DNA of 30,803 nucleotides from a virus, in the IMG/VR virus record IMGVR_UViG_3300031963_000649, positions 1-30,803 of that record, one strand, 5' to 3'. Shown here in pieces: positions 23,210 to 30,701 of the stretch (position 1 is the first letter of the stretch; the number at the start of each line of letters is the position of its first letter). A program made the position numbers and the translations under genes. A model generated the notes under the pieces. The model was not told the DNA's origin. It ran no database searches and saw nothing but the letters and a program-made list of their open reading frames with translations.

Positions 23210-24043
23210 GTTGTCTCCTGTGTTTGAGCGTGATTTGGCTTTTGGAGCCGATTTCATAATAACCTTTTCTTCTTCGTCTGTTGCTTCACCTTCTGCGGTT
23301 TCCATGGATGCTGGCATATACATGCCTTCTTTATCCATTTCTTCCTTTGGCATTTCTTCAGCAGGCATTTCTTCATGCTCTGCTTTTTCTTCCATCATTA
23401 CATCTTCGGCTACCTCTTCTAAGTCATCGGCTAAACTTTGGAGAAGAGTTAGTTTTTCTTCTTCACTCAAAGTATTCACCATTTCCATGACGGCGCCAAA
23501 ATCGCGTTTCTTCATGTCTGGTTCCTCTGTTTGTGGTTGTTCGTCCATTCTACCTATCCCTGCTTTGATATAATCAGCAGGGGTAGTAACCACGCTGATT
23601 TCATATAAAGTCCAACGAGTTGCGATATATTGCGGAATATCGTTGATAGCTTCTGCTTCTCGCATCTCGTTGATTTCATAGCCAATAGAAATACTTTTTA
23701 ATATACCATCTTTAATATCAGCTGATATTTGACGAGCTAATTCGCTATTCTTACTTAAACGAACCATTGCTCGTAGTTGGCCTGGAACTAACCAAACCTT
23801 TTCTACGATGCCAATATATTCGTCATTTTTATGATTGTATAAAAGAGGAACTGCCCCAGCTGCGACTCTTTCATAATCGACCGCTTCCTTTGTATGCAAC
23901 AAGGTTTCATATCCAAACTGACGGCGATATGGAACATCACTTGATGCGGCAAGCTCAATCACCAAGCCTGCATCTGTTTCTTGCGGGTTGGTGATTTCTA
24001 ATGTTCTGGTCGAGCGATTATTTAATAATTGCTTTATATCCAT
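22007..24043 (-). CDS. Prohead protease-scaffold-major capsid polyprotein
   Basis: The 678 residues hold three parts. Residues 1-165 are an S78-type prohead protease: His in LLYNHK (71), Ser in SISIGY (119) and the closing WTLYEISVVTTPAD (144-157). Residues 180-275 are acidic, with repeated AEEMPKEEM units, like a scaffold linker. From about 345 the HK97-fold capsid protein follows (EFATAVTSWLRGD; FEESLREGALLSRIGG; NWSPKRIGARYLFSNLL). In HK97 these are separate genes, so the fusion is notable. Its ATG has no good Shine-Dalgarno, while internal ATGs at residues 177 and 279 do. Self-cleavage within the acidic linker would free the capsid domain. Both active-site candidates are present. Confidence 0.88.
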   Translation of the reverse strand: MDIKQLLNNRSTRTLEITNPQETDAGLVIELAASSDVPYRRQFGYETLLHTKEAVDYERVAAGAVPLLYNHKNDEYIGIVEKVWLVPGQLRAMVRLSKNSELARQISADIKDGILKSISIGYEINEMREAEAINDIPQYIATRWTLYEISVVTTPADYIKAGIGRMDEQPQTEEPDMKKRDFGAVMEMVNTLSEEEKLTLLQSLADDLEEVAEDVMMEEKAEHEEMPAEEMPKEEMDKEGMYMPASMETAEGEATDEEEKVIMKSAPKAKSRSNTGDNMSNQPGSTNGADNTVRLAELAAKYERTADLATWIKEGRTAESVALEILETKSNTDKVSAPAIHVKKNETPEFATAVTSWLRGDNSELAERGVDQARAAGRAISNGTLYLPTNVPMIKSRVTRDGTAYGNTGANLTGKVFLTFEESLREGALLSRIGGQIVSLNDVSSMPFYSTPTVAATFAETGSISDSEVVVGLKNWSPKRIGARYLFSNLLGKLNGTYDFESELYNDLLAESVRIFDSQSFSGAGGTGMTGISQDSNITALNLSGSMALASASAMIAQVAKNNANVDNSVFVVDHDVYSQMFSTQAFGAGSGMSILDIVQAGNRVFRTGYLSRPAAGKAVSLFGDFSKATAATFGAVEIKRDDLTKLATGQTILNLEMFADTVVRQPASIVKWANVTV
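23216..23220 (-). promoter_or_regulatory. Internal ribosome binding site for the capsid protein
   Basis: AGGAG on the minus strand is followed by ACAAC and the in-frame ATG at 23209. It is far stronger than the site of the full-length start at 24043, where the closest purine run is about 20 bases away. Confidence 0.65.
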
Positions 24044-24079
24044 ATTAAATATATAGTTTGCTATTTTCCAAAAGTTTAA

Positions 24080-25672
24080 TCAGTCTGCTTCTTCTTCCGC
24101 GAGGTCTTGGGCTTGGGCTGCGGCGTATTCTTCGGCGTCATTTGCCGTTTGGACAATTCCTGCGGCTGCTGCGTTTGCTGTATCAACTGCTTTTGGGTCT
24201 CCTGGGACAATATTGACCCCATACTTTTCGATTTCGGCTTCTTCCATAGCAAGTTGCTTAATGTTGCTAATAAAGTCTGTGCCAAGTTCTGCACATACTT
24301 GCGTGCGTGTGTAAAGTCCATTATTAATACCCTCTATATACCCCTTCATATCTTTTGATGGGTCTATTGTTGAGTGGCGGGTGCCACGGAATGCAACCTC
24401 ATAATAGTTTGCTGCATCCATCGAAGGAAGAACAACTCCACCATGTAACAATGCGTGTTCTATCCATTTCTTATAAACCTTCATATGAAAACATTTAATA
24501 AGCCATCTTTGGATTTGTTGGAAATGTTCTCTTTCTACGATAGAACTGAAACGAACATTTGCACTATTACCTTGGCTTGGGTCTGCGGTCAAGGTTGCAT
24601 ATGAGATAAACAATCCAGAAGCAATACTCTTTAAGTATGCATCAGTAGTTTGCTGGAATGCTTGACTTGGGAATTGTAGGTTTAATGCTTGTAGGTTCTT
24701 TCCGTGGTCCAGTTCTAATATTTGACTATATGCCAAGTTGATTTCTGGTTGACGATATTGTGGAACTACTGCATTGCTGACCGATACATCATCCACCCCA
24801 ACTGGGTCAGGTTCGGTGTTCGTCATTACAAGGGGGGTGGTTGCTGCAATACTGCATGCTTGTAAATGTGCTTCCAAGTATTGGTTTAATCTTGATACTG
24901 TATTGAGGACTGCGGTGGTCCAAGGAAGGGAACGAACAGCACCAGGAATATCATTATCAAAAATATGTAATATTTCGTCTGCTGGTACGCGTTCTCTTAC
25001 TCTTGGGATTTGTGTGATGTCGCTTGGAAGGCGGTTCCATACGTGATAGGCAATTGGGCGACCGCGGCGGTCAAACTCAATACCCATAATGATTATTCTA
25101 TCACTTTCACCTTGCTGACCCAATACTGTGTTGTAATTAACATCTAATAAAGTTGGGTCAAGTATTTGTAAAGCAAATCCGTATTTGTTTACGTCCTTAC
25201 CTGTGACCATACGAACTAATGCTTCACCATCGCGAGCAACTGTGCGGATGACCATCTGTTCTGCTTCTGCAAAGGTTAGGGTTGTATCGTATGTTGCTTC
25301 ACGGCACCAATCCATCCATGCCTTTCGTATTGTGTTATTTACTCGTTCAGCTAACTTACCATTTGGTGCGGTCACAACTGGTTCTAACTTTAGTCCGTCT
25401 TGACCTACCACGAATACAGAGATGACTTCCATATAGCGTTGAAGGTATGGGTCAATCTTTACTAAATACCGAGAAAGGTCACGGGTGCGTTCTAAATGTA
25501 ATAAGAGGTCTTGATTAGCCGAGGCAAATATACCACGATTAAATGCAAACTGAATTGCTGGTGCTGGAAGGCGGGCGTCTCCCAAGCGTGGGTGTGTTCT
25601 CTTCATTACAACTTTTTTCTTTTCCTCTTTCTTGTTTTGACCGAAAAGGAAATCACTAAGTCTATTAGCCAT
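24080..25672 (-). CDS. Portal protein (lambda gpB family)
   Basis: The 530-residue protein matches the lambda-type portal family in length (gpB is about 530 residues) and in segments: the N-terminal NRGIFASANQDLLLHLERTR (45-64) and YLVKIDPYLQRYMEV, then AEQMVIRTVARDGEALVRMV (about 136-155), and near 230 RVRERVPADEILHIFDNDIP. It forms the dodecameric ring at the capsid vertex through which the terminase pumps DNA. The start overlaps the previous stop (TAATG). The C-terminus is an Ala/Glu-rich tail (EEYAAAQAQDLAEEEAD), common in portals. Assignment is firm. Confidence 0.9.
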   Translation of the reverse strand: MANRLSDFLFGQNKKEEKKKVVMKRTHPRLGDARLPAPAIQFAFNRGIFASANQDLLLHLERTRDLSRYLVKIDPYLQRYMEVISVFVVGQDGLKLEPVVTAPNGKLAERVNNTIRKAWMDWCREATYDTTLTFAEAEQMVIRTVARDGEALVRMVTGKDVNKYGFALQILDPTLLDVNYNTVLGQQGESDRIIIMGIEFDRRGRPIAYHVWNRLPSDITQIPRVRERVPADEILHIFDNDIPGAVRSLPWTTAVLNTVSRLNQYLEAHLQACSIAATTPLVMTNTEPDPVGVDDVSVSNAVVPQYRQPEINLAYSQILELDHGKNLQALNLQFPSQAFQQTTDAYLKSIASGLFISYATLTADPSQGNSANVRFSSIVEREHFQQIQRWLIKCFHMKVYKKWIEHALLHGGVVLPSMDAANYYEVAFRGTRHSTIDPSKDMKGYIEGINNGLYTRTQVCAELGTDFISNIKQLAMEEAEIEKYGVNIVPGDPKAVDTANAAAAGIVQTANDAEEYAAAQAQDLAEEEAD

Positions 25673-26214
25673 TATATTATCACCGCCGTTTGTTTGATGC
25701 CTGTTCTACCCAATCGGGCATTTACAAGTGCTCGTCTTTCACTATCCCAGAACCCTCTTTCTGATAGAAGGTCTTTGCGGTTCATCATACTGATAGAACG
25801 ACCTGCGATAGAAATACTTTCTGCTGCTTCCCCTGCGGACAACTGGTTGAGTAGTGCCTTCTCAATCAACTCAATCATACGAGTGCAGAGATATTCCTTA
25901 CTTGCTTGCACTGCGTAGTTGGTCTGCACATTTACAACACCCTTTTCTACTGTAAATGCCATGCTTGCACTATTCATACGAATGGCGAAATCATAGACAC
26001 CAGCTTTTAGATATTGTCCTTGTGTTGCACTAATGGTATATAAGAAACCATCCTCGACATAGTTAGGGTCGGTAGATGGTGTAGAGATTGCCCCACTCAC
26101 TGCAAGGTTTGTGGGTCCATTAAAGTATAAAACAGATGTGTAGTCGCTGGAAGGATAGTCCGTATAGTGTTGTGTAAAGCGGACTGTATCCCCTGCAATA
26201 AAATCTTTAATCAT
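25672..26214 (-). CDS. Neck protein: Ig-like domain plus gpW-like C-terminus
   Basis: This 180-residue protein lies directly before the portal gene, where lambda has gpW. Residues 1-100 follow an all-beta pattern (IAGDTVRFTQHYTDYPSSDY, GVYDFAIRM). Residues 105-165 are helical with ELIEKALLNQL, SISIAGRSI and DLLSERGFWDSER, resembling gpW/DUF6148-type head-joining subunits (helix, SIxGRS hairpin, helix). The fusion of the two modules is unusual and may place an Ig-like domain on the neck. The start is 68 bases after a terminator; a weak TTGACT-containing promoter lies between. Domain calls are by pattern only. Confidence 0.65.
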   Translation of the reverse strand: MIKDFIAGDTVRFTQHYTDYPSSDYTSVLYFNGPTNLAVSGAISTPSTDPNYVEDGFLYTISATQGQYLKAGVYDFAIRMNSASMAFTVEKGVVNVQTNYAVQASKEYLCTRMIELIEKALLNQLSAGEAAESISIAGRSISMMNRKDLLSERGFWDSERRALVNARLGRTGIKQTAVII

Positions 26215-26228
26215 AGTATCCCCAAAGG

Positions 26229-26259
26229 TTCTTCACATAAATAGATGGTAAAAAGTCAA
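26229..26259 (-). promoter_or_regulatory. Possible promoter for the neck/portal operon
   Basis: -35 TTGACT (26254-26259) followed by TTTTTACC resembles the other promoters in this window, but no good -10 lies 16-18 bases away (TGTGAA at 16). Placement after a terminator and before a gene is the main support. Confidence 0.3.
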
Positions 26260-26281
26260 AAATCATCTAATATATACAAAA

Positions 26282-26305
26282 AACCCCTGTATTTCTACAG
26301 GGGTT
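26282..26305 (-). terminator. Terminator of the two-gene moron
   Basis: On the minus strand AACCCCTGTA (26296-26305) pairs with TACAGGGGTT (26282-26291) around a GAAA loop, followed by TTTTGTATAT. It lies 14 bases after the stop of the 26748 gene. Confidence 0.88.
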
Positions 26306-26319
26306 GATTGTTTTTGTTT

Positions 26320-26748
26320 TTACATTTTTGCCATAAGGGCTGATAATTTTTCATCATTATTGTATGCCAACTTAAACATATCTCCCAATCCTAAATCACA
26401 AAAAATGTCTCCCAGCACACTACCTACATTATCATAATGAGGATGTATCATAGTTTCCTTAATATCATTTAATGGAAACCAACCACACAATACTTTACCT
26501 TGATGCATTGGTGATTTTACAAAGTCTCTTAAAGTTTTTTCAGCCACATCTTCTGTAATATTTTTTGTGATAAAAATTCCAATAGAATATGGAATGGGTG
26601 AATGCTCAGGTAATATTACTGTTCCCACAATAAATGCATTATTAATGTTGTAGTCAAGAATATACTGACCTGTTCCTTCACCAAACTCTTCTGCGGTGAT
26701 AATAACAATTTTATCATTATCAGGTGCAAGCGGTTTCGGTAGTGGCAT
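26320..26748 (-). CDS. Moron-encoded hypothetical protein (142 aa)
   Basis: The protein begins MPLPKPLAPDNDKIVIITAE and has mixed alpha/beta content, including YILDYNINNAFIVGTVILPE and SIGIFITKNITEDVAEKTLR, and a His/Cys-containing stretch (HPHYDN; CDLGLGDMF). No family is recognised. The ATG at 26748 is one base after the previous stop and has AGGAG about eight bases upstream inside that gene's last codons; ATGs upstream to 26802 lie inside the neighbour. It is co-transcribed with the 27058 gene from a non-virion-type promoter, which suggests a regulatory or host-directed role rather than a structural one. Confidence 0.72.
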   Translation of the reverse strand: MPLPKPLAPDNDKIVIITAEEFGEGTGQYILDYNINNAFIVGTVILPEHSPIPYSIGIFITKNITEDVAEKTLRDFVKSPMHQGKVLCGWFPLNDIKETMIHPHYDNVGSVLGDIFCDLGLGDMFKLAYNNDEKLSALMAKM

Positions 26749-26749
26749 T

Positions 26750-27058
26750 TTAGTTCTCCTCGTCATCGGTGAATGTAATATTGCCATCCTCGTCAATCTC
26801 AATAATGCCTACATTCTCTGCGCACTCTACAATAGCTTCATCACTAATATTACTGAATAACTCGTGAATACGACCAGGTGTTTCTATGCTAAAAGTATTA
26901 TTGCTGTGGTTGAGTAGCAAAAATCTCTCAGCACTTTCTACCCAAATGATTTCTTTATTGTCTGCATCAAAACAAGCTGCTGATATTGTATCTTCTCTAA
27001 GCATGTCGCTAATCTTTTCTACGATTATCTCTGCGTCATTCCAGTGCAACTTTTGCAT
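26750..27058 (-). CDS. Moron-encoded acidic protein (102 aa)
   Basis: The protein starts MQKLHWNDAEIIVEKISDML, is rich in Asp and Glu, and ends EIDEDGNITFTDDEEN. Acidic small proteins of phages sometimes mimic DNA or inhibit host factors, but nothing here identifies a target. The ATG at 27058 is supported by GAGGG five bases upstream, in the same AACGAGGGT context as the two tandem paralogues at 5831 and 6346. An in-frame ATG at 27109 falls at the 5' leader hairpin and is rejected. It shares promoter and leader with those paralogues, though not protein sequence. Confidence 0.75.
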   Translation of the reverse strand: MQKLHWNDAEIIVEKISDMLREDTISAACFDADNKEIIWVESAERFLLLNHSNNTFSIETPGRIHELFSNISDEAIVECAENVGIIEIDEDGNITFTDDEEN

Positions 27059-27081
27059 AGAACCCTCGTTCTTATTGTTTT

Positions 27082-27144
27082 GTGTTGCGGAACCTTGTGT
27101 CCCGAACACATATGTAATATATCACCTTGTATAGAAAAAGTCAA
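27082..27144 (-). promoter_or_regulatory. Shared promoter plus ACAAG-loop leader hairpin, copy 3
   Basis: -35 TTGACT (27139-27144), 17-base spacer, -10 TATATT (27116-27121), identical to copies 1 and 2 over AAGGTGATATATTACATATGTG. The transcript would begin with an 11-bp hairpin (arms 27099-27109 and 27082-27093, one bulged base) around the same ACAAG loop (27094-27098). The stem sequence differs from copies 1 and 2 but pairing is kept. Confidence 0.8.
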
Positions 27145-27176
27145 TACCCTAACATTAGGTTTTTGTTAGGGTATTG
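27142..27176 (-). terminator. Terminator after terminase, overlapping the moron promoter
   Basis: CAATACCCTAAC (27142-27153) and GTTAGGGTATTG (27165-27176) form a perfect 12-bp stem with an 11-base loop. On the minus strand it runs into ACTTTTTCT, whose T run lies in the promoter spacer; the last stem bases are the first bases of the -35. Terminator and promoter are thus merged. Confidence 0.8.
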
Positions 27177-27206
27177 TAATATAAAGTATTTACTATTAAA
27201 TGGTAT

Positions 27207-29198
27207 TTATCTACGGAATATGCTAAATCCCGTATTCTTGGATTGATGTAATCGTATGCCTGGCTTGTATTGTTGGACTTGTTCTTGCGGTTTGACCTCA
27301 CCTTCAGGGGTCATTACATCCAGTTCTGGTTGTAGTAGGGACACTTTCTTTGCTAAATCATCCAGTTTTTGGAATACATCTGGACCTAATGCAAGCAAAG
27401 CAGCGTAAGCATAGACAAAACAATCCAATGCTTCCACTCTATCTCGTGTAGCTTTCCAACTACCAATACGCCGTGGTCCCTTAAACTCATATACTTTCTT
27501 TTCACCTGTGAGTTGATAAAGAGTTTCTTTATCCAAATATCGTTCCTGCTCTATACGCTTGGGATATGCTACAGGTAAATGTAGGTAGTTTTCCCCTGGG
27601 TCCATATTGTTTAGTATCATAGCTAAATGGTCTTTTGCAGGATTGACCCCAACTCTAAAATACAACTGCCCACTTTCTTTATAGAACTTTGCTTGTCGTT
27701 CTAATATACCACTTGTATAGTTTGCATCACCTTTGACTGCAATAATAGTTCTATTAGCATGGTCTATTTGTTTTAAGTCCCGAACATATCGTGCAACTCT
27801 ATTGGCATTATAACCCGAGTCGATTGCAATAGAACGAATACCAATCTTTGCTCCATTTGCTGTCGTGTATCTTTCGTTTAATAAAAAGTTTGTTAGGTCC
27901 TGAAACACGATGTTCTTGTTGGTGTCTCCTTCAAACAAACGGAAATCAATCATATAGATTTCATCACTCTTACCATACCCATACACATATGCTTCGATAC
28001 GATTAGCCTGGATGTCTACTCCGCAGGTCAAGACACCAACACCATTACATATTTCTGTTTTGGTTGGCACCTCAGCGTTGTATATCTCTAATCGTTCCCC
28101 AAGTTTGTTTGCGGGAATATAATCTTCTATCAACTGGAATGTCTTACCTAATCTACTATTGTAAAACACTTGTAGCTTATGTCTATTCTTTTTGATTGCT
28201 TGCCATTCTACTACCAGTTCTTTCCAAGTCATATTGACCGAGTATAAAGCATTTAGGAAGAACCCTGCAACCTTACTATCTACATTTGTCTTTATCCATT
28301 CACCTTGTAAGAGCATCTGGTATTTCTCTTCTTCTTTTATACCATACTCACATGCACGACAGATATAGATTGGTTCTTCGGGATTTGCTTTATAGTTTAT
28401 TCTATCCCATTCTAATGTTTGCTTATGACCGCAAGAAGGACAAGGTAAATAGAAATAGCGTTGGTCGCTTTCCTTAAATCTACTTTCTATCTGGGATAAA
28501 TCTGTAATGGTTGGAGTAGAACTATACACCCGCTTTGCTTTGTGTTGGAATGTCGTTGTGCGGATAGTAGCCAAGTCAATAACATCACCATCTTTACCAG
28601 CACTCTCGGGATAGCGGTCAATCTCATCAGCAAACAACACACGAATAGTTTTACCATGCAGACCCGAACTATTCTGTGCGCCAACCATCGTTAGCGTTCC
28701 CCCCATATATCGTTTTGATAAAAGGTTATTGCCTCCGTCACGAGTCCATTTGTCTTTAATCAAATCACGAAGTTCAGGACTATCTCGTAATACTGGTTCT
28801 ACATCATTACTACTAAACTGCTTGGCAATCGTTTCTGTAGGTAATAACCACAAGATAGGTGATGGTGATTGATGCATATAATACCCTGTTGCTGCCAACA
28901 TGCTGACTGTCTTACCAACACGAGCAGATGTCATCAATACTACATCCTTGTGTTCGTTGTCGCAGATAGTATCAAGGATTTCTTTTTGCCATGGCATACG
29001 CTCATAGCTGTATTTGCCTGGTTCAGCACTATTCTCAGGGGGTAGATAAAAGTATTTGTTAGCCCATTCACTCCCTGTAAGTTTAGGAGTGGGCTTAAGG
29101 ATTTGCTTGGTCAATGCATTGATGCGTTGTTTAAATGCTGTGACTGCATCCATACTATCTTCTGGTATATATTCTTCTGGTATAATCGTATTAAGCAT
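27207..29198 (-). CDS. Terminase large subunit (GpA family)
   Basis: The 663-residue protein has the lambda GpA-type layout. The ATPase domain has Walker A TSARVGKT (90-97), Walker B RVLFADE (186-192) and the motif C-like segment YSSTPT (225-230). A zinc-binding pair follows, CPSC (253-256) with CRAC (280-283). The nuclease domain has acidic residues in TCGVDIQ (Asp395) and SIAIDSGYN (Asp460), and ends with an ATRDRVEALDCFVYAY segment. It packages DNA into the prohead and cuts concatemers. The start overlaps the small subunit stop by eight bases. GpA-type enzymes usually make cohesive ends; the cos site is not identified in this window. Confidence 0.93.
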   Translation of the reverse strand: MLNTIIPEEYIPEDSMDAVTAFKQRINALTKQILKPTPKLTGSEWANKYFYLPPENSAEPGKYSYERMPWQKEILDTICDNEHKDVVLMTSARVGKTVSMLAATGYYMHQSPSPILWLLPTETIAKQFSSNDVEPVLRDSPELRDLIKDKWTRDGGNNLLSKRYMGGTLTMVGAQNSSGLHGKTIRVLFADEIDRYPESAGKDGDVIDLATIRTTTFQHKAKRVYSSTPTITDLSQIESRFKESDQRYFYLPCPSCGHKQTLEWDRINYKANPEEPIYICRACEYGIKEEEKYQMLLQGEWIKTNVDSKVAGFFLNALYSVNMTWKELVVEWQAIKKNRHKLQVFYNSRLGKTFQLIEDYIPANKLGERLEIYNAEVPTKTEICNGVGVLTCGVDIQANRIEAYVYGYGKSDEIYMIDFRLFEGDTNKNIVFQDLTNFLLNERYTTANGAKIGIRSIAIDSGYNANRVARYVRDLKQIDHANRTIIAVKGDANYTSGILERQAKFYKESGQLYFRVGVNPAKDHLAMILNNMDPGENYLHLPVAYPKRIEQERYLDKETLYQLTGEKKVYEFKGPRRIGSWKATRDRVEALDCFVYAYAALLALGPDVFQKLDDLAKKVSLLQPELDVMTPEGEVKPQEQVQQYKPGIRLHQSKNTGFSIFRR

Positions 29199-29709
29199 CT
29201 TGCTCGTCTATCTCTTCTTCATCATCGGTTGCATCAGTATCTATCACCTCATCGTCTAACTCAAAGTCCTGTAGTGTCGAGAGTTGCTCAAAAAGATTAT
29301 CTAATAGTTTAGACAACATCTGCTGTGATTGTTCTTGATTCTTAATACCCACCATATAGGGTGCCCAACTACTATCGATTGCCGTTAAGACATTTCGTAT
29401 TTGCGATAATCGTGCCGACATCAACTTCTCTGCTTGTTCGACTTGCATAGTAATACCCATCTCGCGTAGGGCAGCGTGTTTCTGTCTTTGAGTTTTCCAA
29501 TAGTTTAAACTTTCTGCTGACCCTTCGGGGTTGGTCGCATTCTTCTTGATAAGATGTTCTACGGATATTTCGATGAACCGCTGGACACAATCAGTTAAAT
29601 TATATTTACCACGACTAACTGTTGGGAATACTCCCTGTTGTTGGAAGGCATTTACTTTGGTGGGACTAATACCCAATGCTTCTGCTAATTCTTTTCTATT
29701 TACAATCAT
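29191..29709 (-). CDS. Terminase small subunit (Nu1-like)
   Basis: The 172-residue protein has an N-terminal winged helix-turn-helix (MIVNRKELAEALGISPTKVN, wing at QGVFPTVSRGKYNL, 3-45), like lambda Nu1. A helical middle (60-145) follows, then a very acidic C-terminus (DATDDEEEIDEQDA) that would contact the large subunit. It binds the packaging site and recruits the large terminase. The gene precedes and overlaps the large subunit gene. Its start overlaps the previous gene by 14 bases and lacks a clear Shine-Dalgarno, so translation is probably coupled. Confidence 0.85.
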   Translation of the reverse strand: MIVNRKELAEALGISPTKVNAFQQQGVFPTVSRGKYNLTDCVQRFIEISVEHLIKKNATNPEGSAESLNYWKTQRQKHAALREMGITMQVEQAEKLMSARLSQIRNVLTAIDSSWAPYMVGIKNQEQSQQMLSKLLDNLFEQLSTLQDFELDDEVIDTDATDDEEEIDEQDA

Positions 29710-30094
29710 TATTCATATTCTGTTTAAGGTAATCACATGCATAGTTCTTGCACACATCTGGTCGTATATTGTAGATAGTGCAGATATGAAAATCATTATT
29801 GTAAAACACACATGGCTTTCGTGGATGTGATGTATCTACTCGTAGGGCTGGATAGCCTGTTGGTCTTTGCCACGACTCTTTATCAGGGAACATTTGCTTT
29901 CCTTCTTCATAATCAATAAACACTTCTTCATACTTGACCTGTGACCCCATGCGGGTTGATAATCTATCAAGGAAGGCATCGGTATCTTTGTGGGGTCCAA
30001 TAATAAAATCTCTATCTTCTATGGTGCAACATCCCCCATGATACCCACTATATCCAAAACACTTATGGCTGCATACTTGGCAAGGTGTGGTCAT
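29696..30094 (-). CDS. YkgJ-family cysteine-cluster protein
   Basis: The 132-residue protein carries the CxxC...CC pattern at the N-terminus (Cys5, 8, 12, 22, 23) and further Cys at 95, 105, 115 and 120, with the typical KPCVFYNNDFHICTIYNIRP segment. Members of this UPF0153/YkgJ group are thought to bind zinc or an iron-sulfur cluster; their substrate is unknown. Phage copies are common among genes near the terminase or early region. Start and stop overlap both neighbours closely (one base after the methyltransferase, 14 bases into the small terminase), so the genes form one transcription unit. Confidence 0.78.
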   Translation of the reverse strand: MTTPCQVCSHKCFGYSGYHGGCCTIEDRDFIIGPHKDTDAFLDRLSTRMGSQVKYEEVFIDYEEGKQMFPDKESWQRPTGYPALRVDTSHPRKPCVFYNNDFHICTIYNIRPDVCKNYACDYLKQNMNNDCK

Positions 30095-30095
30095 A

Positions 30096-30668
30096 TTATC
30101 GCAACCTCAACCAAATAAAATAACAATCAGTATTCTCAAATACTGCTGTTTGTCCTGTGGCTCCCAGTGCTTTATCCAATCGTTCTTTAGTCAATGCTTG
30201 GGGATGACCTGGGTATGCTGGTAGATTAATCCACTCAAACATGCGAATAACAGGGGCAACATTACGAGCTAACCCAATAATTTGTTCGGGGTTTGTGGTA
30301 TGCTGTAAAACATTATATATCCATACTTCGTCAAAACTATTATCAGGTTCGTTTATTAATTCGCCATACTGGATTTCCCATTCTATGCCGGCCGCATCAT
30401 AGCGATTATATACCCAGGTTGGATATTGTAATGGGTCTATAACTTTCTTTCGTTTTAACCCTGTTGTCTTTAGGAGTAGAGAGGTTGGCCCTCCTCCTAT
30501 GTCTAATATACTTTTATTATTTAGGCCTGTAATGGTGCTGTATGCTCCTGAACTATCTACGGATAATCCCATATAGTGAGCATAATGTAATTGTTTTTCT
30601 TCTTCCTTAAAAGTATTTTGGCAGTTCCCCCAAAAACTTTCTTCATAATCAAATTCTTGTTTTATCAT
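30096..30668 (-). CDS. Class I SAM-dependent methyltransferase
   Basis: The 190-residue protein has SAM-binding motif I SILDIGGGPTS (53-63), an acidic residue after strand 2 (KVIDPL, 75-80), and the post-motif FDEVWIYNVLQHTTNPEQII (112-131) of Rossmann-fold methyltransferases. The LQH segment is like the conserved VLEH of small-molecule or glycan methyltransferases rather than the DPPY of DNA adenine enzymes. The target is unknown. The stop lies one base before the YkgJ-like gene. An eight-codon frame (MVINKWQR) just upstream may be a leader peptide or chance. Confidence 0.8.
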   Translation of the reverse strand: MIKQEFDYEESFWGNCQNTFKEEEKQLHYAHYMGLSVDSSGAYSTITGLNNKSILDIGGGPTSLLLKTTGLKRKKVIDPLQYPTWVYNRYDAAGIEWEIQYGELINEPDNSFDEVWIYNVLQHTTNPEQIIGLARNVAPVIRMFEWINLPAYPGHPQALTKERLDKALGATGQTAVFENTDCYFIWLRLR

Positions 30669-30701
30669 ATTATCTTTGCCATTTGTTAATAACCATTTTA
30701 T

